Assembly: GCA_031292035.1 (NCBI GenBank) | Contig: JARLHX010000100.1 | Coordinates: 1 to 12,383 of the forward strand | Length of the DNA: 12,383 nucleotides | Direction of reading: 5' to 3' | Source of the DNA: Negativicutes bacterium | Lineage (GTDB): Bacteria > Bacillota_C > Negativicutes > Sporomusales_B > JARLHX01 | In this document: positions 6,553 to 12,383 of the stretch, in pieces | Layout of the letters: every line of letters begins with the position of its first letter | Numbering within the stretch: position 1 is the stretch's first letter | The notes under the pieces: generated by a model | Seen by the model: the letters and a program-made list of their open reading frames with translations, nothing else | The model's database searches: none | Told to the model about the DNA's origin: nothing | Program-made: the position numbers and the translations under genes

Positions 6553-7680
6553 TTGTTGAAAAAACCAGCAATCATAGGTATTGTGCTAAGTGCTTTGGCC
6601 CTAATTGGCAGTTTGGTTGCTCAGCCTGCTTTTGCGAGTGATGAGACACCGGTTTCCCACGATCTGCAGATATCTGGTCTTTATGTTATTGATTTACATA
6701 TACTTGACAAGTATCCGGACCGGGTGCAATTTTTTAAAAACCAGAGGGTCGTTTATGACAAGAATACAACTGACTTTAATGAAACCCTTTGGGTTAATAT
6801 GAAGATGCAGATGGATCCAAACTGGGCAGCTTATGCAAGAGTTGATCAAAATTTTGCCGAACACCCTAATATTTTCACTGTTGACCAGTCCAGGTATATC
6901 AAGGGTGGAGATAAGAATGTGGGATATCTTGATATGTACGGCGTAACATACGCAAACAGGGCCACTGTTGCAAAGATCGGTCGTCAAGATTTGAAATTAG
7001 GTCCCCTGGGATTGTTGGCTGATACCACGATGACTATTGGAGATTCAAACGTTTACGGTGTCAGCATGTCAACACAACAAGGTAAAATGACTTATAACGG
7101 TTTGTATGCCAGTCAGGTCGATCACAATACCCCGAGAAATTATGAAAATAAGATATGGTCTGCAGGAGCCTCGTACGCGGTTGACAAAAAGGTAACTGTC
7201 GGAGCTTACTATGCTCTAAAAAACAATGCGAATGCAGCCCTTAATTGGGGTTCTAAAACTGCAAACTACACTGAAGTGAGCCTTAATTACGCAGCTATCG
7301 TGCCTAATGTCAACTTTACCTGTGAGGTCGCCTGGACAAAAAATGATCCATTTGTTAGCGGGATGCCTGCATCATGGTTAGCCTCCTTTCCTTCCGGCAC
7401 AATCAAATCATATGTTTATCAGCTTGCGTACCGATTGGATCACAAAAATGTCCTAAATGTCGGGACGATTTCAATCCCCTTTTTATCTGGAACCGGAATG
7501 TCGACTCTCTCCCCCCGGGCGAACTTTATCGACTTCCAGCACTCAATCAACAAGCAGGAAATGGTGGAAGTATATTATAGGTCAGGCAGATACGAGTTTC
7601 CTTCAGCTCTTTACCATATCTATGGAGCCGGTCCTTATCCCGAAAGGTTCTCGCGTATTACATACTGGCATCGGTTTTAG
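6553..7680 (+). CDS. Outer-membrane porin-like beta-barrel protein
   Basis: A 375-residue exported protein that probably forms a barrel in the outer membrane. It starts at TTG 6553 or the adjacent in-frame TTG 6556; AGGTGA at 6544-6549 fits the second better. The signal peptide has core IIGIVLSALALIGSLVAQPAFA, with a likely cut after residue 28 (AFA-S). The mature part alternates polar and hydrophobic residues through many short strands, for example YLDMYGVTYANRATVAKIGR, then a loop with KLGPLGLL, then SAGASYAVDKKVTVGAYYAL. It ends in YWHRF; a final phenylalanine after an aromatic strand is the usual barrel-assembly signal of outer-membrane proteins. I see no SLH domain, unlike the OmpM proteins of Negativicutes. 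The sequence is clearly more A/T-rich than 671-2182. Substrate and pore selectivity are unknown. It is probably transcribed alone, between two hairpins. Confidence 0.82.
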   Translation: MLKKPAIIGIVLSALALIGSLVAQPAFASDETPVSHDLQISGLYVIDLHILDKYPDRVQFFKNQRVVYDKNTTDFNETLWVNMKMQMDPNWAAYARVDQNFAEHPNIFTVDQSRYIKGGDKNVGYLDMYGVTYANRATVAKIGRQDLKLGPLGLLADTTMTIGDSNVYGVSMSTQQGKMTYNGLYASQVDHNTPRNYENKIWSAGASYAVDKKVTVGAYYALKNNANAALNWGSKTANYTEVSLNYAAIVPNVNFTCEVAWTKNDPFVSGMPASWLASFPSGTIKSYVYQLAYRLDHKNVLNVGTISIPFLSGTGMSTLSPRANFIDFQHSINKQEMVEVYYRSGRYEFPSALYHIYGAGPYPERFSRITYWHRF

Positions 7681-7739
7681 TTGCAGAAATGAAAACACAT
7701 GCTTTGAGGCCTTGAGAAACATGACTTCAAGGTAGGGGG

Positions 7740-7775
7740 AGATATACCCGGAACCTAATGGTTCCGGGTATATCT
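7740..7775 (+). terminator. 16-bp perfect hairpin after the porin gene, probable terminator
   Basis: AGATATACCCGGAACC (7740-7755) pairs without mismatch to GGTTCCGGGTATATCT (7760-7775) around the loop TAAT. It lies 60 bases after the porin stop. The expected T-run does not follow directly; eight T's occur only at 7796-7803, 20 bases further on. It may act as a terminator or as a 3'-end stabilising stem. Confidence 0.6.
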
Positions 7776-8187
7776 GTTAAAGAAGGCGGGTCGGCTTTTT
7801 TTTCGGATATGTTTTGCGTGTAGTGCGCAAATAATTATCAGAAGAACAGCTTCTCGGTATGAACAAAAGGCAAACACCGGAGAGATTTCTATTTTCTCAG
7901 TATACTTATTATCTTGGACAGGACGCAACAGATGGACTGTCTACGTGTACAGGACAAAGACTCTGCTTTCATAAAAATGATAATGTCTCCGCTTTGCACC
8001 TCTATAAACTCCGTGATGTATATTGGCCTTTCTTGGTCTTTCACACCTTCTATTGTAGGTTCGAGGTCTGCTCTGCCAGAAACCATGAGAATACTAATAT
8101 GAGAGTCTTCATTTTTTGTGCGCAAAAGCTGAAAAATGGAAGGAAAAATATAACTCCAGAGGGAAAATATATATAAAATTTCTTTTG
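7776..8187. other. A/T-rich gap without a supported gene
   Basis: Open frames exist on both strands here (plus 7859-8176, minus 8125-7889), but neither has a ribosome site before any of its possible starts. The plus-strand product is unusually rich in Cys, His, Phe and Tyr, as antisense translations tend to be. The minus-strand product (containing EGVKDQERPIYITEFIEVQS) looks more protein-like, so a decayed gene fragment is possible. I call no gene. No promoter with sound -35/-10 spacing for the next gene was found. Confidence 0.4.
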
Positions 8188-8200
8188 AAAGGAGCAGCTT

Positions 8201-9247
8201 ATGAAAAAGTTATTTGCATTAGTACCATTAATATTGCTTTGTTTGATGCCAACGGCTTCGGCTGGACTCATCGACGCGATCAACGGACCGGACAAGCCGC
8301 CAATTGCCGTAGTAGTGTTCACAAATAAAGAGGTACTTGATGACAGCAAGCTGGTTAGTGAGATAAGAAGCGGACTAAAGACCAAATTCAAAGAGGCAAC
8401 CAATATCGCGATCTATGGCGATGACCAGTCAAAATCCTCCGAGTTCCTGGAGTTTATTGAAAGAGTGAAAACAGATCCGGTCAATGAAAAAGGCATCAGG
8501 GTGATAAGCAATGACGCCTTGGCCCAGTATGGCAGGGAAACCAATTCCAAGTACGTCATTTTAGTGGTTATAACGCATTTTAACAGTGTCGTCTACGGCA
8601 ATGGTGACATAAAGGCGAATATTTCGGTTATCGATGTGGCGACAAAAAAACATGTCGAATATCTGAACTGGTACAAAGAAGGAGCTTCTTGGAAGTCGGG
8701 AGCCGAGTATCTGCTAAGAAAATTTATCAGTGATTTTAACTGGGCTGCGCCGGCCGGTGCGGCGGGCGACAAGCCAGCCGCCAGCCAGTCGGAGGGAAAA
8801 AGACCTGCGGTTATCGTTCTTTTATCTGATGCCATTCTTGAAAAGCCCGAGTTGGTGGAAAAGATAAGAACAACCGTCTCGACAAAGTTTAAGGTCAGGG
8901 ATGTTCCCATTTACGTCGACGAACGACCCAAATCTCCTGAGTTTCTTGAGTTTATCGGCTTGGTGGTGTCCGACAGCGCTAAACAGCAAACTTTTGTTCT
9001 GAAAAAAGAGCGTATGGTGGAGTACGGAAAAAACGCCAACTCTAGTCCGCTGATTGTGATAATGATAAATACAGTCGCAAAAAACGGATACTACAGTTAT
9101 CATTTGAAGGCAGACATTTACGTGATCGATCCTGAAACAAACAAATACCTTTCCAACGTCGTCTATGATACAGGCGACGACGTTAGGCGGCAAGACGGAG
9201 TAGAATTTCTGCTGAATAAAATACAGAACGACTTCGTGATACCTTAG
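8201..9247 (+). CDS. Secreted protein of two tandem copies of one alpha/beta domain
   Basis: This is a 348-residue protein with AAAGGAG at 8188-8194 six bases before the ATG. A signal peptide with core LFALVPLILLCLMPTASA is likely cut after Ala21. Residues about 32-169 and 190-345 are two copies of the same domain, joined by an Ala/Gly/Pro-rich linker (AAPAGAAGDKPAASQSEGK). Parallel landmarks are IAVVVFTNKEVLDDSKLVSE against AVIVLLSDAILEKPELVEK, IRSGLKTKFK against IRTTVSTKFK, SSEFLEFI against SPEFLEFI, QYGRETNS against EYGKNANS, KANISVIDVATKKHVEYL against KADIYVIDPETNKYLSNV, and GAEYLLRKFISDF against GVEFLLNKIQNDF. The alternating strands and helices recall the small domains of envelope proteins such as TolB-N or CsgG-like folds, but only in general outline. 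I do not recognise the family. The product is periplasmic or released. It stands alone between two gaps. Confidence 0.87.
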   Translation: MKKLFALVPLILLCLMPTASAGLIDAINGPDKPPIAVVVFTNKEVLDDSKLVSEIRSGLKTKFKEATNIAIYGDDQSKSSEFLEFIERVKTDPVNEKGIRVISNDALAQYGRETNSKYVILVVITHFNSVVYGNGDIKANISVIDVATKKHVEYLNWYKEGASWKSGAEYLLRKFISDFNWAAPAGAAGDKPAASQSEGKRPAVIVLLSDAILEKPELVEKIRTTVSTKFKVRDVPIYVDERPKSPEFLEFIGLVVSDSAKQQTFVLKKERMVEYGKNANSSPLIVIMINTVAKNGYYSYHLKADIYVIDPETNKYLSNVVYDTGDDVRRQDGVEFLLNKIQNDFVIP

Positions 9248-9506
9248 CACGAAGCAAGATTTTAAGCCCTAACCAATCAGGGAAAACACGAAATGCTTTC
9301 TGCGAAAACAGGAAGCTTTCGTCATATTATCTTTCCATGGCGAGGATCGCAAGTCCGGATGTGGAGGCCAGCCCTCCTAAATGGGAAGCTAACCTTTTTG
9401 TCTTGGTCTTGTCAATATCGTTGTAACCTTCCCCGTTTTCTTTTAACACTTTTATTGACCTCTAGATGCACAGTGAGTCGGTAGTAAGGGTGAAAAAGAT
9501 AACCCA

Positions 9507-9541
9507 GCTGAAGAAGCCTTGCATCGCAAGGCTTCTTCAGC
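9507..9541 (+). terminator. 16-bp perfect hairpin, probable transcription terminator
   Basis: GCTGAAGAAGCCTTGC (9507-9522) pairs without mismatch to GCAAGGCTTCTTCAGC (9526-9541) around the 3-base loop ATC. On the plus strand only ATTTG follows. On the minus strand a TTTTT lies about ten bases beyond the stem. It sits 260 bases after the tandem-domain gene, so it could end a long 3' tail or block readthrough into the regulator gene. Confidence 0.55.
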
Positions 9542-9554
9542 ATTTGTACGGAGT

Positions 9555-9583
9555 TATATATGTTCCCCCGGACATCGGAGGAA
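9555..9583 (+). repeat. Short intergenic element partly repeated at 12301-12328
   Basis: TATATATG then TTCCCCCGGACATCGGAGGAA (9563-9583) resembles TGTATATA then TTCCCCCAGACGCAGGAGAA (12309-12328). Both have an A/T alternating lead, TTCCCCC, a purine, GAC, and a GGAG-type purine run. The similarity is partial (one gap and several mismatches), and the two copies flank the regulator-dehydratase pair. It may be chance. Confidence 0.3.
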
Positions 9584-9659
9584 ACACCACAATATTCAGA
9601 TGCCGGGTCAAACGGATGCAAAAAGGTTATTTACAAATGCAGGATTATGCTCCAAATAA

Positions 9660-9689
9660 GTGAAATATGATTTTAATATGTGAAATTTG
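9660..9689 (+). promoter_or_regulatory. Direct repeat, candidate operator before the IclR gene
   Basis: GTGAAATATG (9660-9669) and GTGAAATTTG (9680-9689) differ at one base and are spaced exactly 20 bp, about two helical turns. The first copy also forms an interrupted palindrome, AAAT-ATG-ATTT (9663-9673), similar in style to the AAAT/ATTT half-sites of known IclR operators. Its position 12 to 41 bases before the regulator's start suggests autoregulation. The link to the protein is inferred. Confidence 0.35.
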
Positions 9690-9700
9690 AGGTGCGCATT

Positions 9701-10471
9701 TTGCCAGAACAGCAAAGGGAAATATTGAATAACAGTATCATCAAAGCCATCACGATCCTCAACTGTTTTTCTTATGAAAAACCCAGGCTGCGGTTAAAGG
9801 ATATCAGTGAAATGACCGGGATTAATCAGGCCACAGCCTATCGCATGCTGACCACATTAAAAGAGTATAGTCTGATTGAACAACAAGAAGGATATTATTC
9901 GCTGGGCCGTGGCTTCCTCAAATTTGAAGGCATTGTTTTGAATTCCATGGAAATCAGACGATTGGCTCTGCCTTATCTTGAAGAGTTATCCAATAATCTT
10001 AGAGTTAATGCCAGCCTTGCGCTGTTGGATGCGAATGAAGTGGTTTATGTGGCGAGGGCCGAGACTCCTTCCAGCTCCTATGGGTACTTTCATATCGGGA
10101 TGAGACGGCCGGTTCATTGTACGGCATTAGGGAAAGTGCTGACATGTAAATCGCCCTCACAGATTCACGAACTGTTCAAACATGGCGTCAGGCGGTATAC
10201 TCTGACCACTATTACCAAGGAAGATGAATTTCTTAAAGAGGTTGAAAAAGTACAGCTGCAGGGATACGCCGTGGACCGTGAGGAGTGGAACAATGGAATT
10301 AATTGTATCGCTGCACCTATCTGCGACTCGACAGGAAATATTGTTGCCGGCATAAGCATATCAGGGTCAACCGCCACTTACCCTTTGAACAAACTTATCG
10401 AATGTGTGCCCTTCTTGCTTGACTGTGCCCATCGCTTGTCGGCGCGGCTGGGATCACGGGGTGGATTGTAA
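9701..10471 (+). CDS. IclR-family transcriptional regulator
   Basis: A one-component regulator that binds DNA through a winged helix-turn-helix and senses a small acid in its C-terminal domain. The TTG at 9701 is chosen because GAGGTG (9689-9694) lies six bases before it; a GTG at 9680 would add seven residues but has no ribosome site. The 256-residue length is typical. Residues 10-60 form the winged helix (SIIKAITILNCF, then LKDISEMTGINQATAYRMLT). From about 83 the ligand domain follows, with the family signatures HCTALGKVLT (119-128), GYAVDREEWNNGINCIAAPI (178-197) and AGISISG. The regulated gene is probably the dehydratase 73 bp downstream, and possibly the regulator itself through the repeats at 9660-9689. 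IclR proteins often control catabolism of sugar acids, aromatic acids or glyoxylate-linked compounds. The inducer cannot be read from sequence. Confidence 0.93.
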   Translation: MPEQQREILNNSIIKAITILNCFSYEKPRLRLKDISEMTGINQATAYRMLTTLKEYSLIEQQEGYYSLGRGFLKFEGIVLNSMEIRRLALPYLEELSNNLRVNASLALLDANEVVYVARAETPSSSYGYFHIGMRRPVHCTALGKVLTCKSPSQIHELFKHGVRRYTLTTITKEDEFLKEVEKVQLQGYAVDREEWNNGINCIAAPICDSTGNIVAGISISGSTATYPLNKLIECVPFLLDCAHRLSARLGSRGGL

Positions 10472-10533
10472 ATAGCGCTAATTAACGAAGTCTGTCAACG
10501 GCTGGTCACTTGATGTGCCAGGACCTGAAGAAT

Positions 10534-10538
10534 GGAGG
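10534..10538 (+). promoter_or_regulatory. Ribosome binding site fixing the dehydratase start
   Basis: GGAGG lies six bases before ATG 10545. It therefore excludes the longer in-frame GTG at 10515, and ATG 10539 directly abuts it. The product begins [10 protein letters not shown]. Confidence 0.7.
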
Positions 10539-10544
10539 ATGAAA

Positions 10545-12248
10545 ATGGAGAAGAAAGAGTATTTCCCTGTCAACAAGCAGTACCGCAGTAAAATTGTCGT
10601 GTCAGGCCCCAACCGGGCCGGGCACAGAGCCCATCTGCGCTCATTGGGCCTACTGGACGACGATTTTGTAAAGCCGTTTATCGGCATCGCCAATTCCTGG
10701 AACGAAATGCATCCCGGGCATGTTCATCTGAGAGGCTTGGCTGAAGAAGTTAAGAAAGGCATTTTAGAGGCCGGGGGTATTCCTTGGGAATTTAATACAA
10801 TCGGGATATGCGACGGTGTTACCCAAGGACATATCGGTATGAGATATGTGCTGCCGCATCGTGATGTGATTGCCGACAGCATTGAACTCACTGCACAGGC
10901 GCAACAACTGGATGGCATGATTTATATCTGCTCCTGCGATAAAATTGTTCCCGCTATGTTAATGGCGCAAACTCGCCTGAATCTCCCTTCGGTTATGGTT
11001 ACAGGCGGGCCGATGATGCCTGGTTTCTTTAGAGGAAAATCGGTGGCTATACCCGATATGCGCGAAGGTGTAGGCAGATGGGTAGTTGGTGACTACAGCG
11101 ACGAGGAAGTTTTGGAACTGGAATGCAGCGTATGTCCCGGTCCGGGTTCCTGTGCGATGACAGGAACGGCCAACACGATGTCTTGCGTTGCAGAGGTACT
11201 TGGGCTGAGTTTGCCTGGCTGTGGTACCGCTCACGCGGTTGAATCAAAGAAAAAGCGGCTCGCCAAGCAAAGCGGGCGTGAAGTAGTGAGACTGGTAAAG
11301 GAAAACGTCTGTCCGTCTGACTATGTTACCTATAACAGTTTCGAAAATGCTCTGATTCTGACGTCGGCCCTCGGCGGATCAAGCAATGCGTCCATTCATA
11401 TTCCGGCTATCGCCAGCGAAATGGGTTTTAAAGTTACTCTTAAGGACGTAGAACGACTCAGCCGAATTACGCCCCATATTACCAACCTTAAACCAGCTGG
11501 CCCGGACGCCTTTTGGGATTTGGAGCAAGCTGGCGGCATTCCTGCGGTAATAAAAGAGCTGTTGCCACTTCTGCATACCAAGGAAAAAGTGGGTACCGGT
11601 CTTACTCTGGCTGAGATTGGCGAGCAAGCGAAAAACAAAAATAAGGAAGTTATCAGACCGCTGGATAATCCTGTCCACAAGGAAGGGAGCTACGCAGTGC
11701 TTTACGGCAATTTAGCTCCCCTGGGATGTATCGTCAAACAAACCGGTGTTGATCCCGCCATGTTGCAACATGAAGGGCCGGCGCGGATTTTTGATGGGGA
11801 AGCGGAAGCTGAAAAGGCCATCTATGGCGGACAAATCACGAAAGGTGATGTTATTGTAATTCGCTACGAGGGTCCGAAAGGAGGCCCCGGCATGCCGGAA
11901 ATGCTGGTTGTTACGGCGGCGCTTGTAGGAGTGGGCCTCGGAAAATCAACCGCTATTGTGACGGATGGTCGTTTTTCGGGCGGGACCCGCGGTCCGAGTA
12001 TCGGGCATGTAGCGCCGGAAGCCGCCGTCGGTGGCCCGATTGCTTATGTAAAGGAAAGCGACAGGATCAAAATAGATATTCCTAACCGTCTGCTCGAGCT
12101 TCTCATCAGTGAAGAAGAAATGGCCCGCAGAAAACAAGAAATGCCGATTAAAAAGCGTGAGATCAAGAGCCCGGCGCTCCGCCGCTATGTTAGCCTGGTC
12201 GGTGATGTTTCCGAAGGCGCTACCTTGACAAGGTACAGAGAAGACTAA
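10545..12248 (+). CDS. ilvD: IlvD/Edd-family dehydratase (dihydroxy-acid dehydratase or sugar-acid dehydratase)
   Basis: An iron-sulfur dehydratase that removes water from a 2,3-dihydroxy acid to give a 2-keto acid. In the IlvD reaction, 2,3-dihydroxy-isovalerate gives 2-ketoisovalerate on the valine/isoleucine pathway. The length (567 residues) fits. Signatures seen are [13 protein letters not shown] (50-62), SCDK (Cys121), CPGPGSC (Cys187, Cys193) followed by TANTMS, NLKPAGP, and GRFSGGTRG (465-473) with the presumed catalytic Ser468, then IGHVAPEAA. Gly58 stands where [2Fe-2S] members have a third cluster cysteine. The PGHVHL form is that of the E. coli-type enzyme, which holds an oxygen-sensitive [4Fe-4S] cluster, so the same is expected here. 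The gene sits 73 bp behind an IclR regulator rather than among ilvB/ilvC/leu genes, so a sugar-acid dehydratase is a real alternative. The symbol marks the family, not a proven substrate. Confidence 0.9.
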   Translation: MEKKEYFPVNKQYRSKIVVSGPNRAGHRAHLRSLGLLDDDFVKPFIGIANSWNEMHPGHVHLRGLAEEVKKGILEAGGIPWEFNTIGICDGVTQGHIGMRYVLPHRDVIADSIELTAQAQQLDGMIYICSCDKIVPAMLMAQTRLNLPSVMVTGGPMMPGFFRGKSVAIPDMREGVGRWVVGDYSDEEVLELECSVCPGPGSCAMTGTANTMSCVAEVLGLSLPGCGTAHAVESKKKRLAKQSGREVVRLVKENVCPSDYVTYNSFENALILTSALGGSSNASIHIPAIASEMGFKVTLKDVERLSRITPHITNLKPAGPDAFWDLEQAGGIPAVIKELLPLLHTKEKVGTGLTLAEIGEQAKNKNKEVIRPLDNPVHKEGSYAVLYGNLAPLGCIVKQTGVDPAMLQHEGPARIFDGEAEAEKAIYGGQITKGDVIVIRYEGPKGGPGMPEMLVVTAALVGVGLGKSTAIVTDGRFSGGTRGPSIGHVAPEAAVGGPIAYVKESDRIKIDIPNRLLELLISEEEMARRKQEMPIKKREIKSPALRRYVSLVGDVSEGATLTRYRED

Positions 12249-12326
12249 GATCAGGGGCGAAGTCAGGTGTGGCATGGGTCTGCGGACTGTTGGATGGATT
12301 TGTATATATTCCCCCAGACGCAGGAG

Positions 12327-12343
12327 AAGCCCCCCGGAGGCTT
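12327..12343 (+). terminator. Weak hairpin after the dehydratase gene
   Basis: AAGCC (12327-12331) can pair with GGCTT (12339-12343) around a seven-base loop, 79 bases after the stop. The stem is short and no T-run follows, so termination here is doubtful and readthrough to a gene beyond the window is possible. Confidence 0.2.
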
Positions 12344-12352
12344 ACATCAATG

Positions 12353-12367
12353 TTGCAAACGTATATA
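12353..12367 (+). promoter_or_regulatory. cre-like operator near the right edge
   Basis: TTGCAAACGTATATA agrees with the catabolite-responsive element pattern WTGNAANCGNWNNCW at all defined positions except one (T for C at the fourteenth). It is also roughly palindromic around its central CG, as LacI/CcpA-type operators are. It would lie before a gene to the right of the window. Short degenerate sites arise by chance, so this is tentative. Confidence 0.2.
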
Positions 12368-12383
12368 ACGTGAGCCAAGGAAC

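Larger units (their letters stand above)
9248..9700. other. 450-bp gap between the tandem-domain gene and the IclR regulator
   Basis: No supported coding sequence. Short frames on both strands lack ribosome sites and cross the hairpin at 9507-9541. The gap holds that hairpin, a short element partly repeated near 12301, and the direct repeats before the regulator gene, each listed separately. The stretch 9300-9480 shows only minor stems (for example GGAGG and CCTCC at 9363-9378) and no riboswitch class I can identify. Confidence 0.5.

Noticed and set aside
6368..6559. 63-residue plus-strand frame before the porin gene
   Set aside because: It begins within the terminator hairpin, has no ribosome site and overlaps the porin start.
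7859..8176. 105-residue plus-strand frame
   Set aside because: No ribosome site before the ATG and a Cys/His/Phe/Tyr-heavy composition unlike its neighbours. It is described under the gap instead.
1..12383. CRISPR arrays, tRNA or rRNA genes, transposases, phage genes
   Set aside because: No regularly spaced repeats, no tRNA-like cloverleaf and no recombinase or transposase motif was seen on either strand by eye.

Overview
The window reads as chromosomal DNA of an anaerobic diderm Firmicute (Negativicutes, Sporomusa-like). This is inferred, not measured. The grounds are strong Bacillota-type Shine-Dalgarno sequences, several TTG/GTG starts, an outer-membrane porin-like beta-barrel ending in phenylalanine, and Bacillota-style regulators. 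All supported genes are on the plus strand. No tRNA, rRNA, CRISPR array, transposase or phage gene was seen.

Layout. (1) Positions 1-3162 hold three closely spaced genes for exported or surface proteins. The first is cut by the left edge and carries a Cna-B/carboxypeptidase-regulatory-like beta domain. The next two (671-2182, 2218-3162) are signal-peptide proteins of no family I recognise; they share motifs and look like divergent paralogues. (2) A perfect 15-bp hairpin (3198-3232) overlaps the ribosome binding site of a membrane diguanylate cyclase (to 4417), which is followed by a small five-helix membrane protein resembling the CcdC/DUF1453 family. (3) A Tat-exported calcineurin-like phosphoesterase (5214-6308) has its own candidate promoter and terminator. 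(4) A porin-like beta-barrel gene (6553-7680) ends in a 16-bp hairpin. (5) After a 520-bp gap comes a secreted protein made of two tandem copies of one domain (8201-9247). (6) After another gap with a 16-bp hairpin, an IclR-family regulator (9701-10471) sits 73 bp upstream of an IlvD/Edd-family dehydratase (10545-12248).

How they may work together: genes 1-7 are mostly envelope or exported proteins (secreted pair, c-di-GMP signalling, exported phosphoesterase, porin, secreted tandem-domain protein), so the left three quarters looks like an envelope neighbourhood rather than one pathway. The right quarter is a separate regulator-enzyme pair. It may act in branched-chain amino acid synthesis or, given the IclR partner, in sugar-acid catabolism. 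The least explained items are the secreted paralogue pair, the duplicated-domain protein, and the hairpin that would mask the first start of the cyclase gene.
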